The translations under genes and the position numbers were made by a program. Below are positions 8,256-18,107 of a stretch of 64,000 nucleotides of DNA, one piece after another. Numbering within the stretch: the stretch's first letter is position 1; the number at the start of each line of letters is the position of its first letter. The notes under the pieces were generated by a model, which made no database searches, was not told where the DNA came from, and worked only from the letters and a program-made list of their open reading frames with translations. This DNA is from Flavobacterium sp. ZT3R18 (GTDB taxonomy: Bacteria > Bacteroidota > Bacteroidia > Flavobacteriales > Flavobacteriaceae), in NCBI RefSeq assembly GCF_007097385.1, contig NZ_VJZS01000001.1:449448-513447 (forward strand), written 5' to 3'.

Positions 8256-9362
8256 TTATATTTTCGTAAAAGGTTGCCCTGAATTAATGATATTTCTTTC
8301 CCATAAATCTCCCAGAGTGAATTCATTTAACCAAGTTTTTAAATCCTCTGAATTTAATCTGCTAAAAACAGTTTGATTTTCTTGGATGCTTCTGTCTATA
8401 ACAACGATGTCTTCTGGATTGAATTTAGCGATTAATCCTGGTGACTGGGTTGCTATAATTATTTGAGATTTATTAGATGCCGCTTGAATCATTCCGGTTA
8501 GCTTGCCTATTGCAAATGGATGTAAGCCTAATTCAGGTTCATCAATGATAATTACTGTTGGAGGTGTAGGTTGCATTAATAAGGTGGATAACGCAATAAA
8601 GCGCAATGTTCCATCTGATAATTGATAGGCTGAAAAATTACTTTCAGGGTCGCCTTTGTCAACCCAACGTAACGCAATTTGATTTTCATCAAGACGATTT
8701 GGCTCTAAAATAAATTTTTCAATGTAAGGCGCAACTTTTTGTATTGTCTTTTCAATTCTAGTGTAAATTTTAGGATGATTGACTTTTAATAAATATAGAA
8801 ATGCTGGAAGGTTTCTGCCGTCTTGTTTCAAATAGAGATTGTCATTTATATCACTCTCTCTTCTTAAAAAAGAAGTTGTGGAAGTGTCGTGAAAATGGAA
8901 TACTTGAATGTTTTTTAGATGTTCTGCTAAGTAATTGTTTCTGAAAGAACTATTTTTTTGGATATTGCTTTCTTCTAAATTATATAAAGTATAATAGTTG
9001 TCATTTATATTGTCTCTTATCACATTATATCCAGAACCTTCTTTCTCAAAGTATAAACCGCCTTCTTTTGTTTGGGCAAGGTCGAAAAAGTAGCCGTTAT
9101 TGTTGCCGTTACCACTGTTGAATATTAGTTTTCCAAATAAATGGTCTGTTGTTTTTCTTCCAAAATAAAGTAAATTATCAGCTCTTTCTTCTAAAACATA
9201 TTTTTGAAAACGCTCATTGAAAATTGAATTAATAAGTTTGAAGAAAGAAATAAAATTGCTTTTACCCACTCCATTACTACCAATAAGAATGTTAATTGGT
9301 TTTAGTTCCAATTCTAAACTCTTAATAGATTTGTATCCTTTTATTTCTAAATAATCGATCAT
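8256..9362 (-). CDS. AAA family ATPase (SMC/RecF-like), partner of DUF4276
   Basis: 368 aa. Walker A is GSNGVGKSN (residues 28-36), the ABC-type signature is LSDGTLRF, Walker B is VIIIDEPELGLHP, and a switch-like ATQSP follows. This is the AAA_21/RecF-like ATPase class found in RloA, OLD and PARIS AriA. Together with the overlapping DUF4276 gene it forms a typical ATPase plus TOPRIM pair. It sits between the M23 peptidase and merR-lemA genes, which I recall as adjacent in other flavobacteria, so the pair is probably acquired. Anti-phage activity is a guess from architecture. Confidence 0.88.
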   Translation of the reverse strand: MIDYLEIKGYKSIKSLELELKPINILIGSNGVGKSNFISFFKLINSIFNERFQKYVLEERADNLLYFGRKTTDHLFGKLIFNSGNGNNNGYFFDLAQTKEGGLYFEKEGSGYNVIRDNINDNYYTLYNLEESNIQKNSSFRNNYLAEHLKNIQVFHFHDTSTTSFLRRESDINDNLYLKQDGRNLPAFLYLLKVNHPKIYTRIEKTIQKVAPYIEKFILEPNRLDENQIALRWVDKGDPESNFSAYQLSDGTLRFIALSTLLMQPTPPTVIIIDEPELGLHPFAIGKLTGMIQAASNKSQIIIATQSPGLIAKFNPEDIVVIDRSIQENQTVFSRLNSEDLKTWLNEFTLGDLWERNIINSGQPFTKI

Positions 9363-9460
9363 AATGTTAATTTCTTTCTGAACACTTTTTGAAGTCTACT
9401 AGGACTGATTACTATCCCGAAGCCTCGGGGCTGAAGACTGACCACTTTTTTAAAAAAAAA

Positions 9461-10438
9461 CTAATCCAAAGATTGATTTTCTTGGTTGGCTATTTTTGAA
9501 ATGGCAACGTATTCTACTGCCGAAATATTGCCGTAATAAAAATTAAGCGGGTTGACCACTTTTCCGTTTTTGTGCACTTCATAATGCAAGTGCGGTGCTT
9601 CGGAACGTCCTGTGCTGCCTACGTATCCTATAATGTCTCCTCGTTTTACCGATTTTCCTGCTCTACAATTGTATTTGCTTAAATGGCCATAAAGCGTTTC
9701 GTATCCGTATCCGTGTCTAATTACGATATGGTTTCCAAATCCGGAAGCGGTATTGTCAGCTCTTGCTACAACTCCATCGCCTGTGGCGAAGATTGGTGTT
9801 CCTGTTTTGGCTGTAAAATCCATTCCTTCGTGCATTTTTCTGGCCTTTGTAAATGGATCTGAACGGTATCCGAATCCAGAAGCCATTCGTTTTAAATTTT
9901 CATTCTTTACGGGCTGTATCGCCGGAATAGCAGATAGTAATTTATTTTTTGCTTTGGCTAATTTTAAAATTTCATCCAATGATTTGGATTGTATGACTAA
10001 TTCTTTGCTCAAGCCATCTATTCTTTCAGTGGTGCTGATTACCAATTTTGAATTGTTATAACCTTGTAAGGCGGCATATCGGTTTATTTTGGAATAGCCT
10101 GATTTTCTTTCTTCTTCCGGAATGGCGGCTGTGTTAAAGTAAACACGATATAAATTGTTGTCTCGGTCTTCAATATCTTCAAGAACATCCTCTACTTGAT
10201 CCATTTTTTTGTTTAAAATGGCGTAATTCAATTTTAAATTTTCGATTTCGCGTGCTTGCAAACGGTCTTTTGGTGTGTCAAAATAAGGGGTGTTCAATAA
10301 TATGATGAAGGTCAGAAACCCAAAGATAGCCGATGCTAATAAAAACAGTATGGCAAAGCCAATTTTCCGTCTCTTTCTGATTTTTATCTTCCGATATGCC
10401 AGATTTACAGAATCGTAATAATATTTTACTTTCGCCAT
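9461..10438 (-). CDS. M23 family metallopeptidase
   Basis: 325 aa. A basic N-terminus precedes one membrane helix (IGFAILFLLASAIFGFLTFI), then a coiled-coil region (residues 60-110) and a C-terminal LytM/M23 domain. Zinc ligands are visible in HEGMDF and HLHYEV, with RHGYGYETLYGHL between. Such proteins cleave peptidoglycan cross-links or, when the site is degenerate, activate amidases; here the ligands look intact. It is transcribed divergently from alaS, with the candidate structured RNA between them. Confidence 0.93.
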   Translation of the reverse strand: MAKVKYYYDSVNLAYRKIKIRKRRKIGFAILFLLASAIFGFLTFIILLNTPYFDTPKDRLQAREIENLKLNYAILNKKMDQVEDVLEDIEDRDNNLYRVYFNTAAIPEEERKSGYSKINRYAALQGYNNSKLVISTTERIDGLSKELVIQSKSLDEILKLAKAKNKLLSAIPAIQPVKNENLKRMASGFGYRSDPFTKARKMHEGMDFTAKTGTPIFATGDGVVARADNTASGFGNHIVIRHGYGYETLYGHLSKYNCRAGKSVKRGDIIGYVGSTGRSEAPHLHYEVHKNGKVVNPLNFYYGNISAVEYVAISKIANQENQSLD

Positions 10439-10651
10439 ATTTTAAAATACCCTATTTTTGCAAATTAGTAAAAGGTAAGTCGAACAAATTTAATAAATGT
10501 TTCAGTTGTTCTGCTCTTTTTTTAATAATAAATAAAATGGTTGCCTGTCTTTACGGATATTGGGAGAACTAAAGGTTTGATGCTCTTGCTTCTGCTTCTT
10601 TTGTTTGAGGATTGCAGAGCGTTTTGAAAACTAAATTTCTTCATTTGTAAT

Positions 10652-10768
10652 AAAGGTCTTGATAGCACCGCGTGAGGGATAGCGCCAAATTACCGAAGTA
10701 ATGGCAATAGCCCGACAGCATTAGGGAAAGGGGCCTACTACCCTGTTGCTGAATTAGGCCCCTTTTTC
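10652..10768 (+). ncRNA. structured RNA resembling Flavo-1
   Basis: The conserved blocks AAAGGTCTTGAT (10652-10663), GCGTGAGGGATAG (10670-10682) and AGCCCGAC are followed by a strong terminator: a perfect 11-bp stem AAAGGGGCCTA/TAGGCCCCTTT (10727-10737, 10755-10765) plus T-tract. A small stem ATTAC-CGAA-GTAAT (10689-10702) lies between the blocks. The same blocks occur in reverse orientation at 37011-37158, where the small stem is GCTAC-CAAA-GTAGC, so two base pairs covary. A TTCATTTG at 10640-10647 is a near-consensus -7 element. The GTGAGGGATAG core matches what I remember of the Rfam Flavo-1 motif; the name needs a covariance-model check. Confidence 0.65.
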
Positions 10769-10873
10769 TAATGGTGGCACGCCCAAATGATGATGAAAAC
10801 GATGGCTTTTAGAAAATAGATTTTAGATAAAATAATAAATAATAATTCAACGAATTACTGAATATACAGCAAA

Positions 10874-13504
10874 ATGAAATCACAAGACGTACGTAAACAA
10901 TTTTTAGATTTTTTTGAAAGTAAAGGGCATTTAATTGTTCCTTCGGCTCCGATTGTTCTTAAGGATGATCCAACCTTGATGTTTAATAACTCGGGAATGG
11001 CGCAGTTTAAGGAATATTTCCTCGGAAACGGAACGCCAAAAAGCAAGAGAATTGCCGATACGCAAAAATGTCTTCGTGTTTCCGGAAAGCATAATGACTT
11101 GGAGGAAGTGGGGATTGATACCTACCACCACACGATGTTTGAGATGTTGGGGAACTGGTCTTTTGGCGATTATTTCAAGAAAGAGGCGATTCACTGGGCT
11201 TGGGAATTGTTGACTGAGGTGTATAAAATTCCAAAAGACATTCTTTATGTTTCGGTTTTTGAAGGAAATCCTGATGAGAATGTGCCTTTTGACCAAGAAG
11301 CTTGGGATATTTGGAAAACGTTGATTGATGAAGACCGAATTATTCTTGGAAACAAGAAAGATAATTTCTGGGAAATGGGAGATCAGGGACCTTGTGGACC
11401 TTGTTCTGAAATTCACGTTGATATTCGTTCTGCTGAAGAAAAAGCATTGGTTTCGGGTAAAGATTTAGTGAACAACGACCATCCGCATGTGGTGGAGATT
11501 TGGAACAATGTATTTATGGAATTCAATCGTAAAGCCGATGGTTCTCTAGAGAAATTGCCAGCACAACACGTAGATACCGGAATGGGATTTGAGCGTTTGT
11601 GTATGGTTTTGCAAGGGGTTCAGTCGAATTATGATACTGATGTTTTTACACCAATTATTAGAGAAATTGAAACCATTACAGGTTCAAAATATACGATTAA
11701 AGCGAAAGACGAAGCCGAAGATAAAGTGAATATTGCCATTCGTGTGATTGCTGATCACGTGCGCGCTGTTGCTTTTTCTATCGCCGATGGTCAATTGCCA
11801 TCGAATACGGGAGCGGGTTATGTAATTCGTAGAATTTTGCGTCGTGCGATTCGTTACGGTTTTACTTTCTTGGACACCAAAGAGCCGTTCATCTATAAAT
11901 TGGTTGAAACTTTGAGTGTTCAAATGGGTGGTTCTTTTGCTGAGATTAGATCCCAAAAAGAGCTTTGCGCCAATGTGATTCGTGAGGAAGAGAGTTCGTT
12001 TTTGCGTACACTGGACCAAGGATTGATTTTGTTGGACAATATAATCGCAAATTCAACCGAAAAAGTTATTTCAGGTAAAAAAGCATTTGAATTATATGAT
12101 ACTTATGGTTTTCCTATTGATTTAACCGCTTTGATCTTGTCTGAAAAAGGGTTGTCATTAGACGAATCAGAATTCGAATCTGAATTGCAAAAACAAAAAG
12201 AGCGTTCTCGTGCGGCTTCAAAAGTGAAAGCTGGCGATTGGCAAATTTTGATGGAAGATGAAGACGAAGAATTTATTGGGTATGACCACACCGAAGCTAC
12301 GGTAAAAATTACCCGTTATAGAAAAGTAGAAAGTGCCAAAGATGGAGAGATTTTCCAATTGGTATTCAATATGACTCCTTTTTATCCAGAAGGTGGTGGA
12401 CAAGTAGGAGATAAAGGGTATTTTGAAACCGGAAATGGGGATGTTATTTATATCATTGATACCAAGAAAGAAAACAATTTGATTATTCATTTTGTAAAAG
12501 ATTTGCCTGCAAATGTTACCGAAACGTTCAAGGCCATCGTTTATGAAAACCAACGATTGGAGTCGGCTGCCAATCACTCGGCTACCCACTTGATGCACCA
12601 AGCTTTACGAACTATATTAGGAACGCATGTGGAGCAAAAAGGATCTTTGGTGAACAGAAACAATTTGCGTTTTGACTTTTCGCACTATGCTAAAGTTACG
12701 GATGATGAAATTCAACAAGTAGAGGATTTTGTAAATGCAAGAATTCAGGAGCAATTGCCGTTAATAGAAAGACGTAATGTTCCTTTTGCGCAAGCAGTAG
12801 AAGAAGGTGCTATGGCATTGTTTGGAGAGAAATACGGCGATACGGTTCGTGCGATTAAATTTGGAAACAGCATGGAATTGTGCGGTGGAATTCACGTAAA
12901 GAACACTGCTGATATTTGGTATTTCAAGATTGTGAGTGAAGGCGCTGTTGCGGCTGGAATTCGTCGTATTGAAGCCATTACTTCGGTTAAAGTGAAAGAA
13001 TATTTTGCAAGCCAGTCTGAAAAATTGACAGCGATTAACTGTGTGTTGAAAAATCCACAGGATCCTATTAAAGCAGTTGTTTCATTGCAAGAAGAAAATG
13101 CAAAATTGAAAAAACAATTGGAGGTTTTATTGAAAGATAAAGCTAAAAATATGAAAGGGGAATTGGCTAAAGAATTACAAGATATTAATGGTATTCAGTT
13201 CCTTGCCAAACAAGTTGATTTGAGTCCGGAAGGAGCCAAAGACTTGGCTTATGAATTGGGTACATTAGGAACTAACATGTTCTTGGTTTTGGCTACAGCC
13301 GAAGAAGGAAAACCAATGTTAACGTGTTACATCTCTAAAGAGTTAGTGGCTGATAAAAAACTAAACGCGGGTCAAGTGGTTCGTGAACTAGGGAAGTACA
13401 TTCAAGGTGGAGGTGGAGGGCAGCCTTTCTTTGCTACCGCTGGAGGAAAGAATGTAGATGGAATTGTAGAGGCTTTGGCTAAAGCGGTTGAGTTTGTGAA
13501 GTAA
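10874..13504 (+). CDS. alaS: alanyl-tRNA synthetase
   Basis: 876 aa, full length for the family. AlaS charges tRNA-Ala with alanine. The class II catalytic core occupies the first ~350 residues ([14 protein letters not shown], motif 3 region RRAIRYG). The editing domain has zinc ligands in NHSATHLMH and [10 protein letters not shown]-Ala domain follows a coiled coil and ends in the glycine-rich [14 protein letters not shown]. The start follows a 106-base leader after the Flavo-1-like terminator, so the gene is transcribed separately. Confidence 0.98.
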   Translation: MKSQDVRKQFLDFFESKGHLIVPSAPIVLKDDPTLMFNNSGMAQFKEYFLGNGTPKSKRIADTQKCLRVSGKHNDLEEVGIDTYHHTMFEMLGNWSFGDYFKKEAIHWAWELLTEVYKIPKDILYVSVFEGNPDENVPFDQEAWDIWKTLIDEDRIILGNKKDNFWEMGDQGPCGPCSEIHVDIRSAEEKALVSGKDLVNNDHPHVVEIWNNVFMEFNRKADGSLEKLPAQHVDTGMGFERLCMVLQGVQSNYDTDVFTPIIREIETITGSKYTIKAKDEAEDKVNIAIRVIADHVRAVAFSIADGQLPSNTGAGYVIRRILRRAIRYGFTFLDTKEPFIYKLVETLSVQMGGSFAEIRSQKELCANVIREEESSFLRTLDQGLILLDNIIANSTEKVISGKKAFELYDTYGFPIDLTALILSEKGLSLDESEFESELQKQKERSRAASKVKAGDWQILMEDEDEEFIGYDHTEATVKITRYRKVESAKDGEIFQLVFNMTPFYPEGGGQVGDKGYFETGNGDVIYIIDTKKENNLIIHFVKDLPANVTETFKAIVYENQRLESAANHSATHLMHQALRTILGTHVEQKGSLVNRNNLRFDFSHYAKVTDDEIQQVEDFVNARIQEQLPLIERRNVPFAQAVEEGAMALFGEKYGDTVRAIKFGNSMELCGGIHVKNTADIWYFKIVSEGAVAAGIRRIEAITSVKVKEYFASQSEKLTAINCVLKNPQDPIKAVVSLQEENAKLKKQLEVLLKDKAKNMKGELAKELQDINGIQFLAKQVDLSPEGAKDLAYELGTLGTNMFLVLATAEEGKPMLTCYISKELVADKKLNAGQVVRELGKYIQGGGGGQPFFATAGGKNVDGIVEALAKAVEFVK

Positions 13505-13527
13505 TTCACGCTAAGGTTTTATTAATT

Positions 13528-13719
13528 TCTCGCAAAGGCGCAGAGACGCAAAGGTTTTATGTGAAGATATTATTATAAAATAGAAGCGGTTTAGTTTGTG
13601 AATTTGCTCGATTGTTTTTAGAAAATTATGTCTCGCAAAGGCGCGGAGACGCAAAGGTTTTATGTTGTAAATATTGATTATGACATTTTAGAACTTTGCG
13701 ACTCTGTGTCTTTGCGAGA
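13528..13719. repeat. TCTCGCAAAGGCGC repeat units upstream of the GxxExxY gene
   Basis: Two direct units (13528-13561 and 13631-13664, reading TCTCGCAAAGGCGC then AGACGCAAAGG) and one reversed unit (13692-13719) lie between alaS and the GxxExxY gene. A fourth, reversed unit is at 14235-14263 on its other side. Weaker relatives occur at 38480-38512 and 62978-63030. Confidence 0.75.
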
Positions 13720-13749
13720 TTTTAAGTATATTAGTGGTAAATTATAAAA

Positions 13750-14127
13750 ATGACTGAAAACGAGATTTCTAGAATTGTTGTTGATGTTTCTTATAAAATT
13801 CATACCAAACTTGGCCCGGGATTGTTAGAATCTGTTTATGAAGCTATTCTTTATTATGAATTATCTAAACGGGGTTTGAATGTTGAAAGACAGAAACCAT
13901 TGCCAGTAATTTGGGAGGAGGTGTATTTAGATATAGGTTTTAGAACCGATTTAATAATTGAAGATAAAGTGATTATAGAAATAAAATAGATTGAACAGAT
14001 TGTAAATGTCCATCCGAAACAACTTTTAACTTATCTAAAAGTAACAGGTATGAAATTAGGGTTGTTGATTAATTTCAATGAATCATTAATAAAAAACGGA
14101 ATTACAAGAATAGTAAATAATCTTTAA
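13750..14127 (+). pseudogene. GxxExxY protein with in-frame TAG (PD-(D/E)XK-like)
   Basis: The first 79 residues contain the name-giving GLLESVY and the nuclease-like D...EIK pattern (FRTDLIIEDKVIIEIK). Codon 80 is TAG. The frame continues without another stop for 45 codons (IEQIVNVHPKQLLTYL onward, ending TRIVNNL) and reads as the missing family C-terminus, where a Ser codon is usual at the stop position. One base change (TCG or TCA to TAG) explains it. Family members are about 125 aa, which equals the combined length. It is probably a recent pseudogene; a sequencing error is possible. The gene is flanked by TCTCGCAAAGGCGC repeats on both sides. Confidence 0.85.
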
Positions 14128-14234
14128 CCTTCTACTCTCTATAGTTTAATGGGATTTCTTGCAAGGATTTTGTTAAATTTGTCCTCATTAATCCCGATAA
14201 TTATCGGGAGCTAAGTCGTAAAGAAAACGGCTTT

Positions 14235-14263
14235 GTACTTTGCGGCTTTGCGCCTTTGCGAGA
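14235..14263. repeat. reversed TCTCGCAAAGGCGC unit downstream of the GxxExxY gene
   Basis: Fourth member of the repeat family described at 13528-13719, in reverse orientation. Together with the upstream units it brackets the GxxExxY pseudogene. A small palindrome CCCGATAATTATCGGG lies at 14193-14208. Confidence 0.65.
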
Positions 14264-14322
14264 AAAGAGTACTTTGCCTAATGACTTTGCCCGATAGTTA
14301 TCGGTATTAGAAAGAAATAACT

Positions 14323-15288
14323 ATGAACTTCAGAACCCAAATACCCATTCCCAATCATCCTAATCCCATAGACTACAACTCCAAAATTGTATCCTTGGGT
14401 TCCTGCTTTGCGGAAAATATGGGAGATAAATTTCAATATTTTAAATTTCAAAGTACGACCAATTCGTTCGGAATTATTTTTAATCCCGTTGCTATTGAGA
14501 GAATTATTGATAGAGTTGTCAATGATACGCTATTCACAGAAGAAGATGTTTTTTTTCATAATGAGCGATGGCATTGTTTTGAAGTACATTCGGATTTAAG
14601 TCATTCGAATCCTGAAGATTTGTTAGGGAATTTGAATCAAATTCTCAGGGAAACCAAAAAGCAATTGCAGGAAGCAACTCATATTATCATTACGTATGGA
14701 ACTTCTTGGGTGTACCGAAATGTCGAAAAAGACGCTATAGTTGCCAATTGTCATAAAGTACCTCAAAAGCAGTTTGCCAAAGAATTACTTACTGTTGCAA
14801 CCATTCAAGGTAGTATCGAAAATACAATACATCTCATTCAGTCTATAAATCCCGATTGCAATTTCATTTTTACCGTTTCCCCAGTGCGCCACCTCAAAGA
14901 TGGCTTTGTTGAAAATCAAGTCAGCAAAGCGCATTTGATTACATCGGTTTACCACGTTTTAAAGGAATCGGTAGGAGTTCTCCCTTCGGGGGCTAGGGGG
15001 CTTTTCCCTTCCTACGAAATCATGATGGACGAACTACGGGATTATCGTTTCTATGCCGAAGATATGTTACATCCGAGTCCAATGGCGGTAGATTATATTT
15101 GGGAACGATTCAAGGAAAGTACCATTTCAGAAACGGTTTATACTACTATGGATGCCGTCGAAAGTGTTCAAAGAAGTCTGCAACATCGCCCGTTTAATCC
15201 CCATTCGGAGAACCATAAAAAATTCGAATTGAATCTTCAAGCGAAAATCGCTACATTAGTGGCTCAGTATTCATTTATGAAATTTTAA
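14323..15288 (+). CDS. GSCFA domain protein
   Basis: 321 aa. The family name motif is present as LGSCFAENMG near residue 26, and the body includes ITYGTSWVYR and FTVSPVRH, as expected for GSCFA/SGNH-like hydrolase-fold proteins. The GSCFA group is predicted to be esterase-like; substrate unknown. No signal peptide is seen. The DUF4230 gene starts 2 bases after its stop, so the two form an operon. Confidence 0.92.
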   Translation: MNFRTQIPIPNHPNPIDYNSKIVSLGSCFAENMGDKFQYFKFQSTTNSFGIIFNPVAIERIIDRVVNDTLFTEEDVFFHNERWHCFEVHSDLSHSNPEDLLGNLNQILRETKKQLQEATHIIITYGTSWVYRNVEKDAIVANCHKVPQKQFAKELLTVATIQGSIENTIHLIQSINPDCNFIFTVSPVRHLKDGFVENQVSKAHLITSVYHVLKESVGVLPSGARGLFPSYEIMMDELRDYRFYAEDMLHPSPMAVDYIWERFKESTISETVYTTMDAVESVQRSLQHRPFNPHSENHKKFELNLQAKIATLVAQYSFMKF

Positions 15289-15290
15289 TT

Positions 15291-15911
15291 ATGCTAAAAA
15301 GAATTTTAGTTGGAGCAGTATTAGTAGTGGCAATAGTTTTGGCATTCAAATTTTGTGAATTCAAGAAAGAGGATGATTCAACGATGGATTACAATACCAA
15401 TTTAATCCAACAACAAATTGTGAATGTAGGTAAATTGGTGGTTACTGAAGGACATTTTTCGGAAGTAGTGACTTATAAGAACCAACAAAAATACATGATG
15501 GATATGCTTTCGTTTGAGAAAAAAGCACTGATTGTTGTAAACGCCGATGTTACAGTTTCCTATGATTTGCACCAAATGAAATACGATATTGATGAGAAAA
15601 ACAAAACCATTACGATTTTAAGCATCCCAAAAGAAGAAATAAAAATAAGCCCAGACATCAAGTTTTATGACGTAGAGCAAAGTCAGATGAATCCATTTAC
15701 GGGTGCGGATTACAATAAAATCAATAAATCGGTAAAGGCGAATTTGTCCAAGAAAATCGAAAAATCTTCGTTGAAATCCAATGCCCAAAACCGTTTGATA
15801 AGTGAACTCTCCAAGATTTTAATTCTGACCAATACGATGGGTTGGAAACTGCAATACGACGGTAAAGTCATCTCAAACGAAAAAGAACTGCAACAGGATT
15901 TGAAGTTATAG
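15291..15911 (+). CDS. DUF4230 domain protein
   Basis: 206 aa with an N-terminal membrane anchor (RILVGAVLVVAIVLAFKF) followed by the DUF4230 domain, a predicted extracytoplasmic fold of unknown function (VNADVTVSYDLHQMKYDID in the middle, ending YDGKVISNEKELQQDLKL). It is the second gene of an operon with GSCFA. A palindromic repeat starts directly after the stop and may act as terminator. Confidence 0.88.
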   Translation: MLKRILVGAVLVVAIVLAFKFCEFKKEDDSTMDYNTNLIQQQIVNVGKLVVTEGHFSEVVTYKNQQKYMMDMLSFEKKALIVVNADVTVSYDLHQMKYDIDEKNKTITILSIPKEEIKISPDIKFYDVEQSQMNPFTGADYNKINKSVKANLSKKIEKSSLKSNAQNRLISELSKILILTNTMGWKLQYDGKVISNEKELQQDLKL

Positions 15912-15915
15912 GGTA

Positions 15916-16075
15916 TTTTAAACACAAATTTCACGAATTAGCACGAATAATTAATTCGTGTCCATTCGTGAAATTCGTGTTTAATTTTTTAATTTAAACT
16001 TACTTTGTAAACGATTCTATTTTCAATTTACAGCAATCCAATTCGTGCTAATTCGTGAAATTCGTGTTCTATAAA
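15916..16075. repeat. ACACGAATTTCACGAATT-type inverted repeats
   Basis: An imperfect inverted repeat built from AATTTCACGAATTAGCACGAAT and its complement (about 15917-15988), then a third reversed unit at 16037-16066. It fills the gap between the convergent DUF4230 and hydroxylase genes. The same family recurs at 17941-18060, 42029-42084, 44385-44510 and 63098-63200. Confidence 0.8.
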
Positions 16076-16079
16076 TATT

Positions 16080-17843
16080 TTAATGAGTCGTTTCCTCATT
16101 CTCAAAAATCAACTCCAATCCATTCGAAATTAATTTTTCGATTTCGGGACGTTGTTTTTTTAGGTTTTCCAAATGCAGTAGCACTTGTTGCATTAAATCC
16201 GATTCGTTTCTGGTATTCAAAAGTTCAACTATTTCTACAGCCAGCAACCAGTCTTTTGGATGATTTCCTTGTAGTTTTGCAAAAATAGGTTCTAATGAAG
16301 TCTTTGTGTCATTAGATTCGCGAATGCTTCTTACAGTTTGGTATAATACTTCCAGATCGTCTCTTTCGAAAGTATGTTTGGCTTTAATGGTTTTGCTCGA
16401 AGGAACATGCGAAATTAAATCGAAGCTATTCACATCGGCTGGGCCAGAAAAGGCTGAAACCAGTTTTTTACCCACCGCCATATCATAATTCCCCCATTCC
16501 GGTTGGAATAATATAGTGTCTCCGTGTGTAACGGTACAGTTTTTAAAACAAATTAAAATAATCTCGCCGTGTAGATTTCTCTTGCCGGTAACGATTTCTC
16601 CAACCACTTTTATATTACCTTCAAATTCAAGAGTAGCGGTTTGGCCTTCATAAACACCATAGGCTTTTAAGTCTCTTGGACTCATGTCTTCAATAGCCAG
16701 ATTGATTCCTTTTAGTTTTCCAATTGGGCTACCAAAACCTTCCGGATGCGTACTCGTTCCGTGTCCTACCATTTCTTTTTCGCGGTAGGATAAAGCTGTT
16801 TTTCCTGTGGTTTGAAAGTAGATTGGTTTTCCGTCTTCTTCGATAACATTTGTAAATATGCCTGAAATCTGTAAGCCAGTACTCAGTTCTGCCGTTCCTA
16901 ATGCTTTCGAATGGATTAGTTTGTTAATTCCTGATAATCCGCCAGTGCGTAAGGCCATTGTGTTGGCAAACTCTTCCAGAATCAAACTCAAATAAGCAAA
17001 ATCTGGAGTGACATATAGTTGCGGTTGTAATTTGGTAATGTCAAAACTTTGGTTGACTGCCGAAAAACCATAAGGGATTTTCTTTACATTATCCGTCATG
17101 CACCAAGCGCTTTCGCCAATAGACGACAATAATCCAGCGCCGTATATTTTTGGGTTTTCGATAGTTCCAATCAAACCATATTCAACCGTCCACCAGTGCA
17201 GGTTTCGGATTTGGGCCATTTCAGATAATTCGCCCATATTATTTTGCAAATCTTCCACTGCTTTTTCGGCAGCTTCAATTTCGGCTTTTGGTGTGCCTTC
17301 GGCTTCTTTCAAAATAGAAAGCAAGCGTATGGCTTCGTACATTTCGTAATCTTTATGCGAAGAAATGGCTTTGCAACCTATTTCGCCAAAACGACGCAGG
17401 TATTCCGCATATTCCGGATTCGCAATAATAGGAGCGTGACCGGCACCTTCGTGAATAATATCTGGAGCAGGAGTGTATTCTATATGTTCGAGTTGTCGAA
17501 TGTCCGAAGCAATAACCAATACGTTATAGGCTTGAAATTCCATAAAAGCATTGGGCGGAATAAATCCATCTACCGCAACGGCAGCCCAGCCAATTTCGCT
17601 TAGTATGCGGTTCATGCCGTACATACTCGGAATATTGTTTACCTCAATTCCTGTTTTTTTCAAACCATCCAGATACGAACTGTGGGCAACTTTCGAGAGA
17701 TAATTCACGTTTTTGCGCATCACATAACGCCAAACCGCTTGATTGATAGGCGTGTAATCGCTATAATCCTGTGGTTTGATAAACTGTTTTAAATGTTTAG
17801 GCAATCGCTCTAATAAGGGATTGCTTTCTATGTTTGTGTTCAT
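16080..17843 (-). CDS. phhA: aromatic amino acid (phenylalanine) hydroxylase, long form
   Basis: 587 aa. The pterin-dependent hydroxylase core shows the iron-binding HEGAGHAP (two His) and a Glu in WWTVEYGLIG downstream. It most likely converts phenylalanine to tyrosine using tetrahydrobiopterin. It is about twice the length of the compact proteobacterial PhhA. The extra C-terminal half (from about residue 340) is characteristic of the long Bacteroidota form and of unknown purpose. It is monocistronic, flanked by palindromic repeats on both sides. Confidence 0.88.
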   Translation of the reverse strand: MNTNIESNPLLERLPKHLKQFIKPQDYSDYTPINQAVWRYVMRKNVNYLSKVAHSSYLDGLKKTGIEVNNIPSMYGMNRILSEIGWAAVAVDGFIPPNAFMEFQAYNVLVIASDIRQLEHIEYTPAPDIIHEGAGHAPIIANPEYAEYLRRFGEIGCKAISSHKDYEMYEAIRLLSILKEAEGTPKAEIEAAEKAVEDLQNNMGELSEMAQIRNLHWWTVEYGLIGTIENPKIYGAGLLSSIGESAWCMTDNVKKIPYGFSAVNQSFDITKLQPQLYVTPDFAYLSLILEEFANTMALRTGGLSGINKLIHSKALGTAELSTGLQISGIFTNVIEEDGKPIYFQTTGKTALSYREKEMVGHGTSTHPEGFGSPIGKLKGINLAIEDMSPRDLKAYGVYEGQTATLEFEGNIKVVGEIVTGKRNLHGEIILICFKNCTVTHGDTILFQPEWGNYDMAVGKKLVSAFSGPADVNSFDLISHVPSSKTIKAKHTFERDDLEVLYQTVRSIRESNDTKTSLEPIFAKLQGNHPKDWLLAVEIVELLNTRNESDLMQQVLLHLENLKKQRPEIEKLISNGLELIFENEETTH

Positions 17844-17940
17844 GACGAAATCGATATAGTTTTAATGCAAAAATACAACTTTAAGGAGTGAATTCTAACT
17901 TTTGTATTAGAAATTATCTAACGATTCAGCCTAACAAAAA

Positions 17941-18105
17941 TTTGACACAAATTTCACGAATTAACACGAATTCAAGATTAAAATTGAGTCTAATTTCACA
18001 AAAAAAAAAAACAATTTCACAATGCAATTTGTGCAAATTTGTGTAATTCGTGTCTGTTTTTTCTTTAAACCCTACGTTAATTTGGTGTGCGCTGAATAGT
18101 AACGA
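17941..18105. repeat. ~160-bp dispersed repeat, copy 1
   Basis: This stretch is nearly identical to the reverse complement of 44348-44510, with a few mismatches and length differences in A-runs. Its ends carry inverted ACACGAATTTCACGAATT and AATTCGTGT motifs, and the shared tail reads CCTACGTTAATTTGGTGT and then CTGAATAGT. It resembles a MITE-like or REP-like element. No coding capacity. Confidence 0.85.
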
Positions 18106-18107
18106 AA

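Noticed and set aside
7597..9362. Calling the ATPase/DUF4276 pair PARIS
   Set aside because: PARIS uses DUF4435 as its second subunit; here the partner is DUF4276, so the resemblance is only architectural.
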